Both the position numbers and the translations under genes were made by a program. DNA of 64,000 nucleotides from Patellaria atrata CBS 101060 (taxonomy: Eukaryota; Ascomycota; Dothideomycetes; Patellariales; Patellariaceae), in the NCBI GenBank assembly GCA_010093705.1, contig MU006093.1:602048-666047 (forward strand), read 5' to 3'. The notes below the pieces were generated by a model that saw only the letters and a list, made by a program, of their open reading frames with translations, was not told the DNA's origin and ran no database searches. Numbering within the stretch: position 1 is the stretch's first letter; each line of letters begins with the position of its first letter. Positions 44,276 through 56,200 of this stretch are shown here, in pieces.

Positions 44276-44661
44276 GTTCGCTATAGCCAGATTGAGAGAT
44301 TATCAGAGTAGATGATAAAGATGTACTTCGTAGACGTGCATGTACTCGAGAATTGGTGGGTTTATGAGGACGAGATAGCGCACCTCAGTTAATATCTGAG
44401 AGTGGGATTGTGTAACTACAATGCAAGAAATTGACCTCACAATGTCTGGGAGATTTGGTCGGGCAGAATTGAATCCTCCCCGCGAATGCTAAGTGACTTA
44501 GGTTCCCTAGAAAGGAAGCTGTCCGTTGAAGCTGTAAGGTGCTCTATCGCAAGCCGAGGCATAGCAACATCCGGCAAATCTACGGCTCAGAATTACTTTC
44601 TCCCGTCCGACTGTCTCTTTTGGGACGGGATAAGTTAGCAACACCTGTAAAAGGCCTATCA
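44276..44661. promoter_or_regulatory. Divergent promoter region (SDR and MTG2)
   Basis: 386 bp separate the two start codons. No ORF is supported. Shared bidirectional promoter is inferred from geometry only. Confidence 0.4.
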
Positions 44662-46365
44662 ATGTCATCCGTACGCGTACATTTTCTAAGGGATACCCTG
44701 ACACCATTCCTGTACCCGACTCTACTCGAACAATCGGCGATTGGCAGTAGAATAGCTTCTCGCTACCAATTCAAGGCTTCCCGTGCGAGACGATGTAACA
44801 GCACTACAACTTTGGCTGATAGCATCCCGTCTAGACCGGGCATCCATCACACCTTTACAGCTAATACCGCCGAATCGCATCTTAATCCTTCTCCGGATTC
44901 ATATTCGCTCACTCCGTTCACCGACCGATGTACTCTTTTACTCCAAGCCGGGGCTGGCGGTCACGGGTGTGTCTCATTCGTAAGAGAGAAATACATTGAA
45001 CAAGGACCTGCGAATGGCGGGGATGGTGGAAGCGGTGGGAGCATATACATACAAGCCGTGAGGGGAGAAACATCACTTCATAGGCTTGCCCGAAGAGGTC
45101 AGGTGAAGGCAGAAAGAGGGAAGAATGGACAGGGCAAAGGACAGGGAGGAGAGAGAGGGAATGATCTCATCCTCAGTGTTCCAGTTGGAACTGTGGTTAG
45201 AGAGCTATGGAGACATGATCCCATTGCAGAGGAAGAGGAGAGACAGAGGAAGGAAAGGATGACACAAGATCCAAATCAAGAGTCGACTGGCAAAGAATTC
45301 AGGGGTGATAAGTGGCTGTTGTATCCCGGAGCCATGCCAAAATCTTTCACACCAGATGACTTACCTCAACTCCCTCGTGCGCGGAGATCGCATCTTATCG
45401 CAGTACAACCCCAAGCTCCTATCAGATTAGATCTGGATACTCCCATGGAACGGCCAATGTTACTGGCTGCAGGGGCAATGGGCGGATTGGGAAACCCCAA
45501 TTTTGTCACAAAGGAAAGACCTAACCCTAAATACGCTACGCGTGGTGAAGAAGGTATAAAGCTTACTTTGCAATTGGAATTGAAAATCCTCGCAGACGTT
45601 GGCCTCGTAGGCCTTCCTAATGCAGGTAAGAGCACTTTACTTAGGGCGTTGACGAATAGTCGTGCAAGAGTAGGCAATTGGGCATTCACCACCCTACAGC
45701 CCAACATAGGGACAGTGGTCCTAGACAATTTTAAGGGAAGACCAAAACTCAAGGCTGCAAGACGATCTGGTGAACCAAGAACGAATTTCACAATCGCAGA
45801 TATTCCTGGCTTAATAGAGGGCGCACATGAAGATAGAGGTCTGGGTCTTGGCTTTTTGCGTCATATTGAACGAGCTGCTGTTCTTGCATTTGTCGTAGAT
45901 CTCTCCGCGGGAGATGCGGTCAAAGCTTTAAAAGGTCTTTGGACTGAAGTCAGCGAGTATGAGCGACTACGAGGCGAAGAGGTGAATGCTGAAACCGAGG
46001 CACGAACAACGTGGCAGCCCCTCGAGCTCCAAGAAGCCGCAGCTGCTGCTGCGAAAAAGGACAGTGATGCTCTAGGCTTCTACCCGATGGATTCCGACCT
46101 GCCTGAGTTACCACCTCTTACGATGCCACCAATCTCTTCAAAACCGTGGCTGGTTATCGCTACGAAAGCCGATCTTCCAGATACCCAGGAGAACTTCCTC
46201 AAGCTTCAGGAGTATCTCTCGGCTGTACGTGACGGGACAGATGAACATCCCAGCGGAAAGAAGAACGCATGGAGGAGTGATGTCCAAGCTCTTCCAATCA
46301 GCGCGATTAGAGCTGAGGGTGTTGATAGAATCCCGGAAATGGTTGTTAGTCTTTTGAATGATTGA
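44662..46365 (+). CDS. MTG2: Mitochondrial Obg-family GTPase Mtg2
   Basis: 567 aa from the ATG giving MSSVRVHFLRDTLTP; the Arg/Ser-rich, acid-poor leader of about 50 residues is a likely mitochondrial targeting peptide. The Obg fold follows (RCTLLLQAGAGGHGCVSF, GPANGGDGGSGGS), with a long insertion, and then the G domain: G1 GLPNAGKSTLL (residues 317 on), G2 region NWAFTTLQPNIG, and G3 DIPGLIEGAHEDRGLG. ATKADLPD provides the NKxD-like G4. Obg proteins act in late large-subunit assembly of the mitochondrial ribosome. The gene has no visible intron. Confidence 0.93.
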   Translation: MSSVRVHFLRDTLTPFLYPTLLEQSAIGSRIASRYQFKASRARRCNSTTTLADSIPSRPGIHHTFTANTAESHLNPSPDSYSLTPFTDRCTLLLQAGAGGHGCVSFVREKYIEQGPANGGDGGSGGSIYIQAVRGETSLHRLARRGQVKAERGKNGQGKGQGGERGNDLILSVPVGTVVRELWRHDPIAEEEERQRKERMTQDPNQESTGKEFRGDKWLLYPGAMPKSFTPDDLPQLPRARRSHLIAVQPQAPIRLDLDTPMERPMLLAAGAMGGLGNPNFVTKERPNPKYATRGEEGIKLTLQLELKILADVGLVGLPNAGKSTLLRALTNSRARVGNWAFTTLQPNIGTVVLDNFKGRPKLKAARRSGEPRTNFTIADIPGLIEGAHEDRGLGLGFLRHIERAAVLAFVVDLSAGDAVKALKGLWTEVSEYERLRGEEVNAETEARTTWQPLELQEAAAAAAKKDSDALGFYPMDSDLPELPPLTMPPISSKPWLVIATKADLPDTQENFLKLQEYLSAVRDGTDEHPSGKKNAWRSDVQALPISAIRAEGVDRIPEMVVSLLND

Positions 46366-46904
46366 TAGGCTAAGCCGGTGGGGTCATCATGAGAGGATGG
46401 TGAGTGCTGAATAGGTATGAACCACCTTACTTTAGGTCTACAAGAGGTAGTATTTCAATAGAGTTCTATGTTAGGGTGGTGGATGCATGGTATTGAGGTT
46501 GGAAATGGTTATTGAAAACCCGGTATATCCCCTCCCGTATCAGGAGAAATATGTACTATTGTACTGTACAATTAGATGTGGACAGAGCTCCGACATACCT
46601 GTACATATGCATATGAGAATAGGAAAAGGTCACATTTAGTTGAATACCGTCATCTGTACAGCAAATGTACTGTACAGCGACTGGTGACTACATTTCCCAC
46701 ATGAAAAAATATGAATGATTGGAATGAAGGTTCAAAGTCGTGAAAACTCATGAAGTCTCAGTTATCATCTCTTGCCGTTATTCGAAAATTAGCCTTGCGA
46801 TTTAAAATTCCCTTTTTGGGACAAGGTAAAAATAGACCTACTATCTCAAACTCCAGCTCAAGATAAACTGCTTTATCAACACCACAACATATAACTCGAG
46901 CCTG
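46366..46904. other. Intergenic region
   Basis: Co-oriented spacer between MTG2 and the HAD gene. It has two GTACTGTAC 9-mers (46561-46569, 46667-46675). No gene is seen. Confidence 0.4.
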
Positions 46905-48190
46905 ATGCAAATTGCGCAAGCGTACAACTTTTGTTCTGTTTGCACAACTGTCCTCAGACGGCAATCCTCGAAGTCTCAATCACTATTAGAGAACCCCAGA
47001 AGATACATCTCCATTATGACTACCAGTAGTCCGAGACCGAGACGTCGATTCGCACCTTTGAACCCTGAAGTTTTGAATAAATATGACGCTCCTAAGTTAG
47101 AGGGCATAGTATTCGATGTGGATGGCACGTTATGTAAGTGAGTCTCTTTTCTAGCTCCTGAAAAATGAAGGAATGATATATAAGATTTTCTGTTTTCTTT
47201 TGTCGTGATACTGATCGTCAATCTCCTCCGTGATTTGTTCACTCAAGCAATTACAATCAAGTCATTCTAAATTCCATCGATCTAACATTTAAATCTTAAG
47301 GTCTACCACAAAACTACATGTTCGCAGAAATGAGGTAACCCTCCTCCCAAATCCTCATCCCAACCCCTCTCCTCTCCTCTCCGTCTCTCATCTCTCCCTC
47401 TAACTTCCCCCAGAGCCGCCCTCGGCATAACCAAAGACCAAGACATCCTCGAATCCATCTACGCCCTCCCCCCGGAAGAGCAAGAAGCAGCAATGGAAAA
47501 GATCCGCAAGATCGAACGCCGGGCCATGGCATCCCAGCAACCCCAACCCGGTCTCGTGGAACTGATGACCTACCTCGACATGCGGGGAATTAGAAAGGGG
47601 ATCTGCACTCGGAACTTCGAGTACGTCTCCATCAATCCCCCTCTCTACCAACCTACCCTTTTCCTCACAACCCTGATATCATATCATCCTTACCTCACCC
47701 TACAACCCAAGCGGGACAAGAACCCGAGAAACGAGAAACTAAACTAACACCCCCAAGCTTGCCAGTAACCCATCTCCTGCGCACCCACCTCCCTACATCC
47801 CCTTTCTCCCCAATCATAACCCGCGCCTTCCGCCCGCCTAAACCCTCCCCCGCCGGTATTCTCCACATCGCTGCGTCGTGGGGTCTGTTTCAACCTAGTG
47901 TTAGTCCCTCTCCTATCCCCCTTGACCCCCCTATCCCCTCTACGACCATCGCCCCTGAGCCGCCAGCACAACTCCCCACAGCAACGAACCTCATCATGGT
48001 GGGGGACTCCCTAGACGACCTGCTTGCCGGCCATGCGGCTGGGGCGGCAACGGTGCTGCTTCTTTACGATCCGGATGATGGGAGGGGGAACGCGCACTTG
48101 GTTGATCGGGCGGATTTGGTGGTGAGGACGCTGGATGAGCTTGTAGCGGTGCTTGAGGGGGGATTTGTGGGGTCGTTGGAGGAGGTATAG
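46905..48190 (+). CDS. HAD-superfamily hydrolase
   Basis: Four exons, join(46905..47133, 47301..47334, 47414..47620, 47758..48190), give 300 aa. The second exon is only 34 bp. Motif I is FDVDGTLC (Asp71, Asp73); the strand RGIRKGICTRNFD carries motif II; the Lys of motif III is probably TRAFRPPKPSP; motif IV is MVGDSLDDLLAGHAAG (Asp240, Asp244). The leader to about residue 35 is Arg/Ser-rich (ENPRRYISIM), a possible mitochondrial presequence; a start at the second ATG (MTTSSPRPRR) would remove it. Likely a phosphatase of small metabolites. Intron 3 has the classic CTAAC branch. Confidence 0.85.
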
Positions 48191-48668
48191 GGAAGGAAAA
48201 GGGGGTTAGGGGAGGAATGGGATAGAGGGGTGGAGTAAGATTGGGTTGAACGGGGGATATCGGCGCGTGGCGGGGTAGACAGCTGAGGGGTGTTATGCGC
48301 GATGGGGCATTATGGATAGGGGACCAGGGTTTAGTTAGAGGGAGGAGATTATATCGGCCATTAGAAGTACCATGCACCAGAAGTATATATGAACCAAAGG
48401 TGTCACGAACCAGAAGCGTCAGGTGCAGAAATAATCTACTCCAGGAGGTAGAATTAGATGTTTCTGTTATTTTCTTACATTGTTTTGGATTTTTGTACCA
48501 TCATCTCGCATGATGAAGGCGCCATTCCTCCGCTCTAATGCCTACACGGCGTCACGACGCCATCCGAATAAACAACCACCGAAGTCTATTTTGAGGGTAT
48601 ATTCTCCACCCAGCCATATTACGCCTCAGAGAAGGCTCTGCCAGTAATAATACATGTAAGAATCAAGG
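48191..48668. other. Convergent intergenic region
   Basis: 478 bp between convergent HAD and zinc-knuckle genes. No feature recognised. Confidence 0.4.
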
Positions 48669-50801
48669 CTACTTTCCCCTCCCACGCGCGCGGTGGCGTG
48701 GTTTCCTTGCCCTTCCACTACCACCGCCTCTCATGCTCGGCTGCAAAGGCGGAGGTGGTCCATTTGGCAACGGCGGCTGGTTCTGTCCGAAGCCGCCTTT
48801 GTCGTCTCGATACCGGGAACCGTGCGGATAGCCTTGCAAAGGGGCGTAATACTCCGGAGAGGCGCAGGGGACGGGTACGTAGGAGTCGTAGCGGTTACCT
48901 GAAGATGGCGGGAGCTGGGACGTGATGCCTTTGATCTTGATGGAGCCGCGGGCGGGGCCAGGATTGACTGGGGTGTTTTGGGCGGCACGGCCTCTGATAG
49001 TGAGTCCGCCATCGTTGTTGTTACCGTTGGTCTTACTTTTGCTTCTGGGTTTCTTCTTCTTTTTATTGAGGTTTGGTGGGGGTGGGAGGGGTCGGAAGGG
49101 TTGAGTGGGCAATGGGGCTGGCACAAAACCCGGAACCACGTAGATGGAGGCTTCGGCGTTGGAGAATGTTGGTATATTGACGCGTTTTTCAAGATCGCGA
49201 AAGGGACAATCATCGCCCCAGTGATTAGGAGCACTGCATTGATAGCAGTTCATGATCATGTTGTCGATTTTCCGGGTTGAGGAGGTGTCGGGCTTGTAGG
49301 TACGCCAGAGCCAAGAGCATTCTTCTTCCTTGTGCCCTTCTGTATTGCACATATCGCAAGAGACACCATCTGCATGGCTACGCATGAGACGGGATGGGCA
49401 ATTGCTCTGCCGATGACCGCGCTCGCCACATTTGGGGCATTTAAGCCAGAGTGGACATGCGTGCGAGAAGTGGAGGTCTACGGATTTGCAATGTTCGCAT
49501 ATGACTTCCTTTGACGGACACGTCTCCTCCATATGTCCATTTTCAGAGCACACAAGACAACGGGCGAGGTCGTCAGCTTTGAATCGATTCCAATAGCGCC
49601 CCTGAAGGCGCCGTTCTTCTCTCGTGAGATCGCGTAGATACGATCGAGAGCCCTCGGGAAAGATTGGCATTGGTTGCAATTGTCCGTTCATGCTCGAATG
49701 ATGGCGCATGTCATCGTCCGATTCCTCTTTTCGCTTCTCCATCATAGCGATATCGTCTCTAGCGTCTTCCTCGTCGTTGAAGCTCTCCTCATAGTCTTCT
49801 ATAACATTTATGGAGGGTGATGGGGGATCACTTTCTGTTAGATCATTGGTGACGGATGTTAACGTCGCTTTTGGTTCGATCCCAATGGAGTAATCGTCGA
49901 GAGCTAACACTCCTGATATAATTCGCTTAACAATCAAGGAGCGTCTTGTCATGTTCCACGTTGTGTCGAACAACTTCTTCAAGATATTGCTCCATTTTTC
50001 CCGGTCATAGGTACGCTCCATTTCCACTGTCTTCGAGGCAAAGATGGTATCATCTACCTTGAGCGGTGTAATCTCTAGCGTGTTGCGGGCTCTGACGCGA
50101 GACATTTTATCAGAATAAATCAAAAGGTAAATGAGATCAACCTCTTTGTAGTCGAATGGCCGTCTCAACTGGTCCTGTCGTTCGAGTATGCCCCAGACAT
50201 TGTCGCCAGCATTATGAGCTAAGTATTTCAATATCGTCGAGTGTAAACGAATCAGTTCTTTCTCTCCTCCCCCAACAAGTACTTGTGGAGGGGATACCCG
50301 AAATGATAGCGCTAAATGATGTTCCTCAACCATCTGTTTCAGGTTTGGGTGTTGCTTATCTGCTGATCGAATCTTCATAGCGAGGGATTTTTCGTGGGCA
50401 GTTATCATATTCTTCATATCATCCGAAATCTTAACTCGTATTTTTTGAGAAGAATGCTTCTTTCCCTTAGTGGCTCTCTTGTCCTGGCCGTCCATTGTAT
50501 CCGGCTGATATGTATGCTCTTCATCTACGTCGAACGCAATATAATCTTCCCCTGTGGTAAAGGACGACAGTTGTTCTTTCGAGGTGGCTTGATCCATCCT
50601 GACCTTGTGGAGTGTACTCGACTCCCCAGGTGGCGATTCATTCTCGATACCGTAGGACACACGTTGTCGCTTGGAGGGAGCTGAGTTGGAGAGTCCAAGA
50701 AGTGTTTGAGGATATTGTTCGTCTTCTGGAGGCTCTTCATTCCTAAAATGCTTGCGGCCTACCGTAGCGGTACGTGAATCTTCATTGTCGGATGTCGCCA
50801 T
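48669..50801 (-). CDS. CCHC zinc-knuckle protein (Air1/Air2-like)
   Basis: One exon, 710 aa. Residues about 415-532 hold at least four zinc knuckles: CLVCSENGHMEETC, CEHCKSVDLHFSHAC, CPKCGERGHRQSNC, CDMCNTEGHKEEEC and CYQCSAPNHWGDDC. The first 390 residues are charged and partly helical (MRHHSSMNGQL and similar), and the C-terminus is Pro/Gly/Arg-rich ending RKPRHRARGRGK. This is the organisation of Air1/2-like RNA-binding subunits of TRAMP, which assist nuclear RNA surveillance. It is larger than yeast Air proteins because of the N-terminal extension. The gene diverges from NOP13, another nuclear RNA protein. Confidence 0.8.
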   Translation of the reverse strand: MATSDNEDSRTATVGRKHFRNEEPPEDEQYPQTLLGLSNSAPSKRQRVSYGIENESPPGESSTLHKVRMDQATSKEQLSSFTTGEDYIAFDVDEEHTYQPDTMDGQDKRATKGKKHSSQKIRVKISDDMKNMITAHEKSLAMKIRSADKQHPNLKQMVEEHHLALSFRVSPPQVLVGGGEKELIRLHSTILKYLAHNAGDNVWGILERQDQLRRPFDYKEVDLIYLLIYSDKMSRVRARNTLEITPLKVDDTIFASKTVEMERTYDREKWSNILKKLFDTTWNMTRRSLIVKRIISGVLALDDYSIGIEPKATLTSVTNDLTESDPPSPSINVIEDYEESFNDEEDARDDIAMMEKRKEESDDDMRHHSSMNGQLQPMPIFPEGSRSYLRDLTREERRLQGRYWNRFKADDLARCLVCSENGHMEETCPSKEVICEHCKSVDLHFSHACPLWLKCPKCGERGHRQSNCPSRLMRSHADGVSCDMCNTEGHKEEECSWLWRTYKPDTSSTRKIDNMIMNCYQCSAPNHWGDDCPFRDLEKRVNIPTFSNAEASIYVVPGFVPAPLPTQPFRPLPPPPNLNKKKKKPRSKSKTNGNNNDGGLTIRGRAAQNTPVNPGPARGSIKIKGITSQLPPSSGNRYDSYVPVPCASPEYYAPLQGYPHGSRYRDDKGGFGQNQPPLPNGPPPPLQPSMRGGGSGRARKPRHRARGRGK

Positions 50802-51075
50802 CTTTGAGGTTTGCTTGTTGAACGGCAGTTGTGCCAGAGGGAAACCTCAAATACTTATGACATTGGTATTGAGGTACGACCTCGAGAGGAAGGTGGCCGG
50901 GAACGTCCTTATGTTTGAGCAATGTTCGAGTTCGAGGTTCGATAATCATCAGAATCGTAGCACTTGAGCCAGCCGACGCATAAACCTCGGTAAAACTAAA
51001 GAAAGTTTTAAAGATTCTGAATACTGTTATATTTACTTTCTTCCGCGAAGGTATCGAGAACTGTTATATGGCAAA
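50802..51075. promoter_or_regulatory. Bidirectional promoter of Air-like and NOP13 genes
   Basis: Only 274 bp lie between the start codons of two nuclear RNA-processing genes, so their promoters overlap. No specific binding site is claimed. Confidence 0.5.
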
Positions 51076-52380
51076 ATGGCCCGCGAGAAGAAATTGAAGG
51101 TTAAAGAGGCCGCAGATAAAGCAGCATCAAAGAAGAAGGAAGTAGTACAGGAAAACTCTAAAAAGCGCAAGAGAGATAAGGCTACAGAAGAGCTCGAGAT
51201 CGACATAAACCTGCCTGAACCGCCCTCTAAGAAAGCTCTGAGAAGGCTAAAGAAAGGCAAGAGTGTATCCTCACAAGTTCCATCCTCGCGAGACAACCAG
51301 AATTCCAGTAATGTCCCAAATGAAGGCCGCAAAACAGTGAAGGATGAGGTCCGGTCGGAGTATTCAGTATGGATTGGAAATTTACCCTGGACGATCACAA
51401 AATCCGATCTCAGATACTTTCTCTGCACAAATGCAAACGTCGACGAAAATCATATCACTCGAGTCTATATGCCTCCGCCGCCGTCCCACATCAAACCCGA
51501 CCCAAACGCGATCATTAGAACTACGAACAAGGGTTTCGCATATGTGGATTTCAAAACTGCCGAGGATATGAATGCAGTAATTGGTGTGAGCGAAAAATTA
51601 TTGGCTGGTAGGAAGGTACTCATCAAGAATGCGAAGAGTTATGAGGGACGACCCGAAAAGCCTTCTATAGAGCAGACAAATGGACAGAGTAAACCTGCCT
51701 CGAAGAGAGTGTTCGTGGGGAATCTTGGTTTTGATGTCACGAAAGAGAATCTTACAGATCATTATACTCCTTGCGGAGAAGTCGTAGATATTCACTTAGC
51801 TACATTTGAAGACTCGGGCAAATGTAAAGGCTTCGCTTGGGTCACATTCGACAGTGTCGAAGCTGGTAAAGCTGCTGTTAGGGGATGGACAAAAATACCC
51901 GTGGAGGAAAAAGATGAGGGGGAGGGTAGTGATGAGAACGATACAGAGACTGAAGAGGATGCTGATGATGCGATAGAAAAGAAGACGAAGAAGAAGAAGA
52001 AGAGTCGAAAATGGTTCGTGAACAAATTAAAGGGCCGTATGCTTCGGTGTGAGTTTGCCGAAGATGCCGCGACCCGATACAAAAAGCGGTTCGGAAAGGA
52101 AGCTCGCGCCAAGCTTGAAACTTCGGAGGGAGTCGGTGAAAATGGAGTCGGTGGCGAAGATGGAGAGGCTGATCCAGGCTTTTTAGCCGCCCCGAGCCAG
52201 TCAACCCACCAGATGAAAAGAAGATCTGACAAGGCCACGAATGTGGAAAGATACCATGCAAATAGAGAGGCTCAAAAAGTGGATGCACGTACGATCAAGC
52301 CAGGTGCTGCTCTTGCGAATGCACATAGAGCATCCGGAGCGATCGTTACAGGAACGGGCAACAAGGTGACTTTCGATTAG
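51076..52380 (+). CDS. NOP13: Nucleolar RNA-binding protein Nop13-like
   Basis: Single exon of 434 aa. The first 90 residues are Lys/Glu-rich. RRM1 begins near residue 96 (VWIGNLPW ... KGFAYVDF) and RRM2 near residue 211 (RVFVGNLGF ... CKGFAWVTF). Asp/Glu-rich and Lys-rich tracts follow RRM2 (KKKKKSRKW), and the conserved GRMLRCEFAEDAATRYKKRFG precedes the tail KPGAALANAHRASGAIV, characteristic of Nop13. The protein works in nucleolar pre-rRNA processing. Shares a short bidirectional promoter with the Air-like gene. Confidence 0.88.
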   Translation: MAREKKLKVKEAADKAASKKKEVVQENSKKRKRDKATEELEIDINLPEPPSKKALRRLKKGKSVSSQVPSSRDNQNSSNVPNEGRKTVKDEVRSEYSVWIGNLPWTITKSDLRYFLCTNANVDENHITRVYMPPPPSHIKPDPNAIIRTTNKGFAYVDFKTAEDMNAVIGVSEKLLAGRKVLIKNAKSYEGRPEKPSIEQTNGQSKPASKRVFVGNLGFDVTKENLTDHYTPCGEVVDIHLATFEDSGKCKGFAWVTFDSVEAGKAAVRGWTKIPVEEKDEGEGSDENDTETEEDADDAIEKKTKKKKKSRKWFVNKLKGRMLRCEFAEDAATRYKKRFGKEARAKLETSEGVGENGVGGEDGEADPGFLAAPSQSTHQMKRRSDKATNVERYHANREAQKVDARTIKPGAALANAHRASGAIVTGTGNKVTFD

Positions 52381-53286
52381 AGTAACCCAGTCAAAATAAT
52401 TCCGTATTGAGGAATCGTTCTTCAATCGATTTTTCGACTCATTTTCTTTCTGATATGATGATTTGCTGTTTACCTGTCGAATGTTCCTTGCTGAGTGAGT
52501 TACTTTTGTCGATATGCACCGAAACTGGCTGTTTCCGGTAGTGTCCCAAATGGGAAGTTAACGGCGACCTGTATCTGGAAAAGGTCGGGGAGAATCGTAG
52601 CTGATTCGTTCTCACGCACTTGACAACTGCGACTCTTATGCACTGCCCTACTGAGGTAGTGACTTACTGGGCAGTGGTTCATTAAGCGAATACCAGCCTC
52701 GCGCCTCGTTGCCTTGGGATCAAATTGGACCTAAGACCCATATACTAACCTGCCATCCCCCAACGCACCTCTTAGAACGTCATATTTCGAAAAACCGTAT
52801 TTTTGTGACTCTCCTCCGTCTAAGAATTCGTACTATCTCCAGTGGATTCTTCATCAATATCCTACCAATTTGAGAACCAATATCCGCTTAGATTGGCACG
52901 CAAGATTCGAGTGCATTTGAAGATAGAACTAGTAGAAGTAGATCTCTATCTTTCTAACAACTTGAGAGTCCGCAAGCAGTTACTTTTAAGGACAACCGCG
53001 GCCTTTTGTTGACTTGGAGGCGAAATTCGATCTTTGTTGATTTGTCTCAAAGGTGGAAGGTACGCCAGACCTACTCTATTCATACTGGTTCTACGCTTCG
53101 GTTACTGCTCCGCTGTCGCCTTGGGGGAATCCAAACTTCCATATCAAGGAGGACATCGATTCCAAGTGGAAAAGCTGCCGGACGAGGTCACTCCGTATAC
53201 TCTACCTTCACAGTTCAGCCTGAAAATCGCTCTAAAACTCGGTAAACTCAATTTGTTAGAAATACAAGCAGAATAGTACTTGAGTT
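52381..53286. other. Intergenic region
   Basis: Contains the presumed promoter and 5' region of the following gene. Frames at 53006-53276 overlap in two registers and are motif-free. Confidence 0.4.
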
Positions 53287-56200
53287 ATGTCTTCAAGGGA
53301 CATCACTCCGAAATACCGTGTCTGGAGACCGGCAGGGAAGTTGAAAGGTGTTGATGACCTTTGCTGGAACCCTCCTGTGGATTCGGATGAACTTTTTGAA
53401 ATCCTAAGAGACTCATTTCCTGATATAAAGACGCATCAGCAAAGGAAACAGCAAGCTGTCATCCAATTCTTCCTCTCCGAGAACGAACAGAACTCTCAAT
53501 CCCTGCTCACCCGCGTCAATTCCAACGATTTGGAGTCTACTAACGCCAATTCGAACCTCAAGCGAAGTTCGGGTATCACCACTGATCGGCCTGCAAAATC
53601 ATTATCTCCACAACACGTCACTAGTACCAGCTCTTTTAGCAATTCGTCGGACTGTCCTTCATTGTCATCTAGGTCTTCTCCTGCCTCAGTCTCTCAACTA
53701 TCAACAACATCTTCGCCCCACGAGAGTGTAATATCCTCAAAAAGGTTATCTCCACCCTCGTTCGATGACATGATAACCGTTTGGAATAGCGGAAGTGTAA
53801 CCAAGTCTAGGACAACACGTCATCCTCGGAAGCAAATGACCGATAAGCAAAGGGAAGCTTACCGAATGCGCAGGATCTTAGGAGCTTGTACTGATTGTAG
53901 GAGGAAGAAGTCTCAGGTAACATTACTCTATATATATATATATATTTAAAAGAAAAGCCCTTTGCTAACTATTAATAGTGCTTTCATGACCAGGCCTCAT
54001 CTAATCATAGCATTCCGAAACAGAAGAAAACGAAGGAAAGCCTACACTCCAATCCAAGTGGCTTTTCAGTCATGAAACTAAATGGAAAAGACGATCTTCA
54101 AGTCTCTTCACAAGACAATAGAATGAAGCAAATTGAAGGGAAGATATCCGGTCCCGAGATGTCTCCAACAGCGTACAACTCAAGTTCCGTTAGCGTACAG
54201 AAAAGTTCTGATGAAGATAAACCGAATCTCCCTTCGCAAAGCGCCCTCCAGTTTCCAGTTAATTTAGGAGCAGAACATTCCGACATTAACGGTACGAATA
54301 TGAATGGAAACTTGTCGGTAATAAGTCAACAGCCTAGCTCATTAGTATCGGCACTAGCAGTCAGCTTCAGAGAGGAGCAATACATGCCGGCCATCACGAA
54401 CGAAATATTTACTTTTCCTCACACGGCCCAGCCACCTGTTTCTCCCCATAACAATTCAATGGGGCCTTATTTTCAAAGCGTGATGCAAAATGATCCCTTT
54501 GGAGAGCCGAGCGGATTCTCAGGTAACGATTTTGTCTACAGTTACACCCCCAAGATTAATGACTCTGGTCCACACTCAAACTTCCCTTCACAAGTCCAGA
54601 AATCCACGCCATATGGGAATTTCGATCAATTCAATCATGGAACAAGTCCCGATACCCGGAATTACATGACACAAGACCCCTTTTATGGAGTCTCGTTTGA
54701 GTCACCGGATAAGGTACCAGCGGATTTCTTGATGCAGGTCGAAGATTCTTCTATTGACATAAACCTTAATTATGGTTTAGATATAGATCTAAATTTCCAA
54801 ACCTCGTACCCTCACACTGGAATGTGGGACATCCCCGATTCATTTAGTAATGGTCATTTGGATCGGAATTCATTCCAGGAAAATATCAATTGGGCTACTA
54901 TACCGCACGCTCCTCGGCGAAGTGATTTTGAATATGAAATGCCAGTCAACTTGGATAGGTCCCCGCTGTCAGCAAGCTATCCAGCTAGCCTCAATCCCAG
55001 TAACACTGTCATGTGTGGTTCCCCCGATGAGGACAGCGGTGGTCATACTTCGACTGGTTTCGGCCAGTGTGCAAGGCTAAACCCACAAGTTTCTGCCCAT
55101 GAGCCACGGGATATTTTTGATAGTTGCACTGACTATGGACCGGATTCTCCTGCGGTAGTGAAGGGCTGCGCATTCTGTGTCGACACGAGGACGACAAAGG
55201 AACAGTTTAAAATATGGGCCAAGGACAACCTCACGTGTTGGGACAATTTCCGACATGGCGGAACCCAGAACCCGTTGCTCCATTTTCAGCATGCGGATAT
55301 TCAATGGCTTCCGTGGTTCGACGATGCCCCCTATTTGTGTCCTCCTCAACCCTACCTCTCTCCGAACAATGCTGTATTCTTCTCTGCAGATCAATCTCCT
55401 TCAACTTCGCCCCTTGGTTTCATCACGTTTATACTTTCCCTTTATCTTTATTGGTTATTTCCCTCTCGTGTGTGGAGTTGTTGCCAATGCTTTCGTGGAC
55501 CTTATCGCATCCTTTCTTCTACCGTGAGGAGACTGTGTCCGCCATATTTCCTCGGCATCGAGTTTTGTAATACTCTTGAAAGCATCTTCTTGATCTCAAA
55601 GATTACGATCATCTCTTTAATTATTTTTATTGGACTGATCACTACCGACGGACCATCAGACCAAACGAGGAGAGATACCACATCGCAGACCAGAATAGCT
55701 CCGATGACCTTGGATCCCAATAAACTAGCCCTACCCCATGTCACTATCCAATTTCCTGTCTACAGAGAGGGTCTTAACTCTGTTATCGAACCTACCGTTA
55801 GGTCAATAAGAGCGGCTCTCTCCGCCTACGAGATGCAAGGTGGCACGGCGCTTATCTTCATTAGTGATGACGGTATACAGCTTCGCTCTGAAGGGGAACC
55901 TTGTTACTGGAAGGAAAATCTCATGTTCTTCTCTCCCTTCGCGGAATCAGATTTGATTAAATTCCTACGCCACAGATTCAAAATTCTGGATGAACCGTTT
56001 ACGACTCAAAAAATCGCCTCTCAGAAACTAGTCAGTCAAACCGAATCGCCTTCGCCAACAGTCCCCTCTTTATCCGTTACCCTCTGTTGTCTTGGTTTTG
56101 TCGTTGGTACGACTTTCATTCTCATGAGGGCGCTTCTGGTGCCTTTGGATCTTCTTTTCGTTGTGTGCAACGTTTGCCAACTTCATATCTATGGTCCCTG

